A DNA stretch of 8,227 nucleotides from Actinomycetales bacterium. GTDB taxonomy: Bacteria; Actinomycetota; Actinomycetes; Actinomycetales; Actinomycetaceae. Of the stretch, positions 6,691 through 8,227 are shown one piece after another (within the stretch, counting starts at the first letter, position 1; each line of letters begins with the position of its first letter). The DNA is taken from NCBI GenBank assembly GCA_012513625.1, contig JAAZBW010000022.1:1-8227 (forward strand). The letters are read 5' to 3'. Below the pieces are notes generated by a model. The model made no database searches. It was not told where the DNA came from and saw only the letters and a program-made list of their open reading frames with translations. Position numbers and translations under genes: made by a program.

Positions 6691-6718
6691 TTGTGTCCTT
6701 GACCCCGGGGGCTAGGGT
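6691..6718 (+). promoter_or_regulatory. Candidate promoter of the repeat-rich membrane protein gene
   Basis: TTGTGT (6691-6696) and TAGGGT (6713-6718) are separated by 16 bp. TAGGGT fits the actinobacterial TANNNT -10. Transcription would start near 6725, about 38 nt before the chosen start codon. A TTGACC at 6699-6704 is too close to the -10 to serve as its -35. Confidence 0.45.
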
Positions 6719-6762
6719 TGCGATTGTTTCCCGAACCGACTCCTGACTGATTGGACGCCTCC

Positions 6763-7482
6763 GTGAGCACCAACCTCCCCTCGAACCCGCCGTTCGGGCA
6801 GCAGCCCGGGCCGAACGGGCCCGGAGACTCCGGCCCCCAGCAGAACGCGCCGTCCGCTCCTTCGGGCGCTGCGCCGCAGCCACCCTCATGGGGCAGCCCG
6901 GCTCCTCAGCAGCCTGGCCAGCAGCAGCCTGGGCAACAGCAGCCTGGCCAGCAGCAGCCTGGTCCGCCCCAGCCGCCTGCCCAGCCCGGCCCGCCCCAGC
7001 CTCCCCACGGTGGCCCGCAGGGAGGCAACCCGTTCGGCCCGCCGCAGGGCGGCCCCCAGGGTGGCCCGCAGGGTGGCAACCCGTTCGGCCCGCCGCAGGG
7101 CGGCCCCCAGGGTGGCCCGCAGGGAGGCAACCCGTTCGGCCCGCCGCAGGGCGGCCCCCAGGGTGGTCCGCAGGGTGGCAACCCGTTCGGGCAGCCCCAG
7201 GGAGCTCCCTACGGATCGCCCTACGGCGCGCCGTACGGGGATGTGCAGATGACGGCCCCCAACCCCAAGGACCCGGCGAACCTCGCCCGTTACCTGGTGG
7301 TGGGCGGCCTCGCGATCATCATCCTGATGAGGCTCATCAGCTGGATCCAGATGCTCACGTACTTCGTGACCGCGTGGGGTTTGATCAGCGGGATCCTCGA
7401 ACTCGCCGCCTGGGGCGCCATCGCGTACGGCGCGTGGAAGGCATTCGATCTGATCGACCGCCTCCGCGACCGCCAGCAGTAG
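6763..7482 (+). CDS. Pro/Gln/Gly-rich repeat protein with C-terminal membrane region, function unknown
   Basis: This 239-residue protein is not recognised. Residues 1 to about 165 are low complexity and probably disordered: an Asn/Pro-rich start, four QQPGQ-type units (about 49-68), a Pro/Gln/Gly bridge, then three 17-residue GGNPFGPPQGGPQGGPQ units (about 87-137) and a partial fourth, followed by PYGSPYGAPYG. A conserved-looking end begins near ARYLVVGG (175), with hydrophobic segments at about 178-197 and 199-225 and a charged tail (IDRLRDRQQ). With no signal peptide, the disordered arm is probably cytoplasmic. The GTG at 6763 is chosen because GGA lies 7 nt before it. A TTG at 6751 in frame would add four residues. 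The gene stands alone and is divergent from arcC. Many actinobacterial membrane proteins have similar disordered arms, and the function stays open. Confidence 0.8.
   Translation: MSTNLPSNPPFGQQPGPNGPGDSGPQQNAPSAPSGAAPQPPSWGSPAPQQPGQQQPGQQQPGQQQPGPPQPPAQPGPPQPPHGGPQGGNPFGPPQGGPQGGPQGGNPFGPPQGGPQGGPQGGNPFGPPQGGPQGGPQGGNPFGQPQGAPYGSPYGAPYGDVQMTAPNPKDPANLARYLVVGGLAIIILMRLISWIQMLTYFVTAWGLISGILELAAWGAIAYGAWKAFDLIDRLRDRQQ
6907..6966 (+). repeat. Four tandem 15-bp units encoding QQPGQ-type repeats
   Basis: Four in-frame units begin CAGCAGCCTGG at 6907, 6922, 6937 and 6952. The last diverges in its final codons. Slippage here would change protein length without breaking the frame. Confidence 0.85.
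7021..7200 (+). repeat. Three nearly identical 51-bp units plus a partial fourth
   Basis: Units at 7021-7071, 7072-7122 and 7123-7173 differ from one another at only one or two bases. A partial copy at 7174-7200 diverges after the GGNPFG codons. Each encodes 17 residues, so gain or loss keeps the frame. Synonymous positions are also nearly unchanged, which points to recent duplication or continuing homogenisation. Confidence 0.92.
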
Positions 7483-7595
7483 TCGGCACGGGCCCGTTAC
7501 TCGGGACCGAGTGACGGCCGCCATCCAGGACATTCGCCGAGCAGCACCGAAGCAGGGATCGAGACGCCGGAGCAGCCCCCTGCGGACACGCGAGA

Positions 7596-7632
7596 AGAGG
7601 GCGCCACCCGCATGGGTGGCGCCCTCTCTCTT
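7596..7632 (+). terminator. Intrinsic-type terminator of the repeat-rich membrane protein gene
   Basis: AGAGGGCGCCACCC (7596-7609) pairs perfectly with GGGTGGCGCCCTCT (7614-7627) around a GCAT loop, a 14-bp stem. A pyrimidine run CTCTT follows (7628-7632), not a pure T-run. It lies 113 bp after the stop codon. The T-rich tail is on the rightward side only. Confidence 0.72.
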
Positions 7633-7678
7633 CGGGCGCGGGAGCCGCCGCGCCCCGGCGCACTCTGGGTGAGCCGAG

Positions 7679-7753
7679 AAAAAGTGTGACCCCCGGGCGG
7701 GAGGCCCAGGCCCAGGGGGGAGGAACCTGGCCGGGCGTCCCGCACCGGGGGTC
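7679..7753 (-). terminator. Leftward intrinsic terminator (15-bp stem plus T-run)
   Basis: GACCCCCGG-GCGGGA (7688-7702) pairs with TCCCGC and CCGGGGGTC (7738-7743 and 7745-7753) with A7744 bulged, giving a 15-bp GC-rich stem. The 35-nt apical part can fold further through CCAGG/CCTGG. On the leftward strand the stem is followed by ACAC and five Ts (7683-7679), the clearest T-run in the region. It would stop transcripts coming from the gene at the right edge, 225 bp after that gene's stop. Confidence 0.65.
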
Positions 7754-7844
7754 TATCACCAGTCAGCCGAGCACCTGCTCGGCGCGGTCCGCCGTTCCCC
7801 TCAGTCAGGCGGACCTGTGCAGGACCCGTGTCGTCTGGTCCTGC
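7679..7844 (-). ncRNA. Candidate structured 3' UTR or small RNA ending at the leftward terminator
   Basis: Read leftward, three perfect hairpins precede the terminator stem: GCAGGACC/GGTCCTGC (7819-7826 with 7837-7844), GGTCCGCC/GGCGGACC (7786-7793 with 7808-7815) and GCCGAGCA-CC-TGCTCGGC (7766-7783). GGTCC and GGACC each occur twice, so the first two hairpins could also pair with each other, giving alternative folds. No promoter is clear, so processing from the upstream mRNA is as likely as a separate RNA. I do not recognise a known RNA family. Confidence 0.33.
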
Positions 7845-7901
7845 TGCCGGCTCCCGTTCGAATCCCCTCAGAAGCTCCGGTTGCCGACATCACCTAATCT
7901 G

Positions 7902-7941
7902 ACGCCCGTACCTGAGAGGACCCTGAGAATCACGCGGGCGT
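7902..7941. other. Hairpin after the stop codon of the right-edge gene
   Basis: ACGCCCG (7902-7908) pairs with CGGGCGT (7935-7941) across a 26-nt loop that contains CCTGAGA twice, 11 bp apart (7911-7917 and 7922-7928). A competing stem, GAGAA (7925-7929) with TTCTC (7941-7945), is possible. It begins 37 nt after the leftward stop. There is no T-run, so it may be a 3' UTR element. Confidence 0.35.
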
Positions 7942-7977
7942 TCTCTGGCAGTTTTGTGGAGTTTGTGAGGGGCTCCG

Positions 7978-8227
7978 TCACACCCAGGTGGGGAACCACA
8001 TATGCGCACGCCAGAAGTCGTAGGGAACCCCCATGCCGGTGAGGAGCGGCCACCAGAAGATGGCGGCGAGCACGATCAGCGCGAGCAGCACCGAGGTGGT
8101 GACCATGCCGATCCGCTGGGACCGGGCGTCGATGGGATCCAGATCCGAGGGCGGAGCGGGGGGTGTGAGCCGTCGCAGCGGACGCCATCGCGGCTTTGGC
8201 GAGCCAGGCGAAGCCGCGTCGGCGGAA
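7978..8227 (-). CDS. C-terminal fragment, probable Pmt-type protein O-mannosyltransferase (partial)
   Basis: A leftward frame is open from the right edge to TGA at 7978-7980, giving 82 visible residues. A Pro/Arg-rich loop (PRWRPLRRLTPPAPP) and DLDPIDARSQR lead into one membrane helix, MVTTSVLLALIVLAAIFWW, and the protein ends in GVPYDFWRAHMWFPTWV. A final helix followed by a short PYxxWxxxMW-aromatic end is how I remember actinobacterial dolichyl/polyprenyl-phosphate-mannose protein mannosyltransferases ending. These enzymes transfer mannose to secreted proteins at the membrane. The catalytic N-terminal part lies outside the window, so the assignment rests on the tail only. Another multi-helix membrane protein is possible. 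G/C-ending codons and the correct helix support real coding in this frame over the adjacent open frame. Confidence 0.6.
   Translation of the reverse strand, partial: SADAASPGSPKPRWRPLRRLTPPAPPSDLDPIDARSQRIGMVTTSVLLALIVLAAIFWWPLLTGMGVPYDFWRAHMWFPTWV

Larger units (their letters stand above)
6453..6762. other. Divergent intergenic region between arcC and the repeat-rich membrane protein
   Basis: These 310 bp hold no convincing gene. They contain a likely promoter for each flanking gene, a short palindrome and a pair of 23-bp direct repeats, each listed separately. Local A+T content is higher around 6611-6666 than in the adjacent genes, as expected for a control region. Open frames that cross it show no domains and match shadows of the flanking genes. 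Confidence 0.6.
7483..7977. other. Convergent intergenic region rich in hairpins
   Basis: These 495 bp lie between two convergent stop codons. I see no convincing gene: open frames on both strands lack domains and start signals. The region holds a rightward terminator, a leftward terminator and several perfect hairpins, listed separately. A further hairpin, GGGCGCG (7634-7640) with CGCGCCC (7649-7655), directly follows the rightward terminator. Confidence 0.6.

Noticed and set aside
6453..6773. N-terminal extension of carbamate kinase upstream of 6452
   Set aside because: The extra residues have no similarity to the kinase, and a strong ribosome binding site and the conserved VGGNA motif fix the start at 6452.
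7497..7759. Leftward open frames across the convergent region
   Set aside because: They cross two terminator hairpins, have no start signals or domains, and their Arg/Pro/Ser-rich translations look like GC-rich background.
7718..7820. Cobalamin-riboswitch-like order of GGAAC, GTCCCGCA and AGTCAGGCGGACCTG on the rightward strand
   Set aside because: The conserved GGTG and AATCC core parts are missing, the first spacing is too short, and no rightward gene lies downstream in the window. A covariance-model search for RF00174 would settle it.
7854..7871. tRNA T-arm-like GTTCGAATCC, suggesting a tRNA or integration site
   Set aside because: The flanking bases do not pair as a T-stem on either strand, and no acceptor, D or anticodon arm is present. 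A partial echo of the same bases occurs at 7792-7804, so it looks like local duplication.
7902..7950. CTGAGA and CTCTCAGG motifs reminiscent of TPP and glycine riboswitches
   Set aside because: Only one short motif of each is present. The other conserved core elements are absent on both strands, and the site lies downstream of, not before, a gene.

Overview
This window reads as chromosomal DNA of a high-GC Gram-positive bacterium (Actinomycetota). Supporting signs are strong G/C bias at third codon positions, GTG start codons, a lipoprotein solute-binding protein of the actinobacterial glutamate-transporter type, an exporter pair of the TnrB2/TnrB3 (polyketide-exporter-like) family, and a C-terminal fragment resembling actinobacterial protein O-mannosyltransferase. 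The genus cannot be fixed from this sequence. I see no transposase, integrase, CRISPR array, rRNA or tRNA.

Layout. Positions 1-131 may hold the end of a rightward gene with a Pro/Asp-rich tail. It faces a leftward block across a hairpin at about 156-197. Leftward genes fill 204-6452. First is an amino-acid uptake cluster: permease gluD (204-1058), permease gluC (1055-1702) and lipoprotein gluB (1758-2714), transcribed gluB-gluC-gluD, with a perfect 13-bp hairpin between gluB and gluC. Upstream of it, transcribed in the order listed, are a carbamate kinase (5508-6452), an ABC ATPase (4467-5486) and a 12-TM-type ABC-2 permease (2837-4474). Their tight spacing suggests one operon. The usual ATPase gene gluA, normally first in gluABCD clusters, is absent.

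A 310-bp divergent intergenic region (6453-6762) carries a plausible promoter in each direction, a short palindrome and two 23-bp direct repeats spaced exactly 33 bp apart. Rightward from 6763 is a small membrane protein whose N-terminal two thirds are Pro/Gln/Gly-rich tandem repeats, including three nearly identical 51-bp DNA units. A 495-bp convergent region follows. It holds a rightward hairpin terminator (7596-7627), a leftward hairpin-plus-T-run terminator (7679-7753) and a series of perfect hairpins that may form a structured 3' UTR or small RNA. At the right edge a leftward gene enters the window; only its last 82 residues are visible, and they resemble the end of a Pmt-type mannosyltransferase.

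Functionally, GluB captures an amino acid and GluC/GluD form the membrane channel, with an ATPase that must be encoded elsewhere. The second ABC pair is an exporter by its family features, and its link to carbamate kinase is contextual only. Most of the window is ordinary housekeeping or transport sequence. The points most worth checking are the missing gluA, an Asp-to-Asn change at the expected ligand-binding position of GluB, the arcC-exporter operon, the 33-bp-spaced repeats, and the hairpin-rich convergent region.
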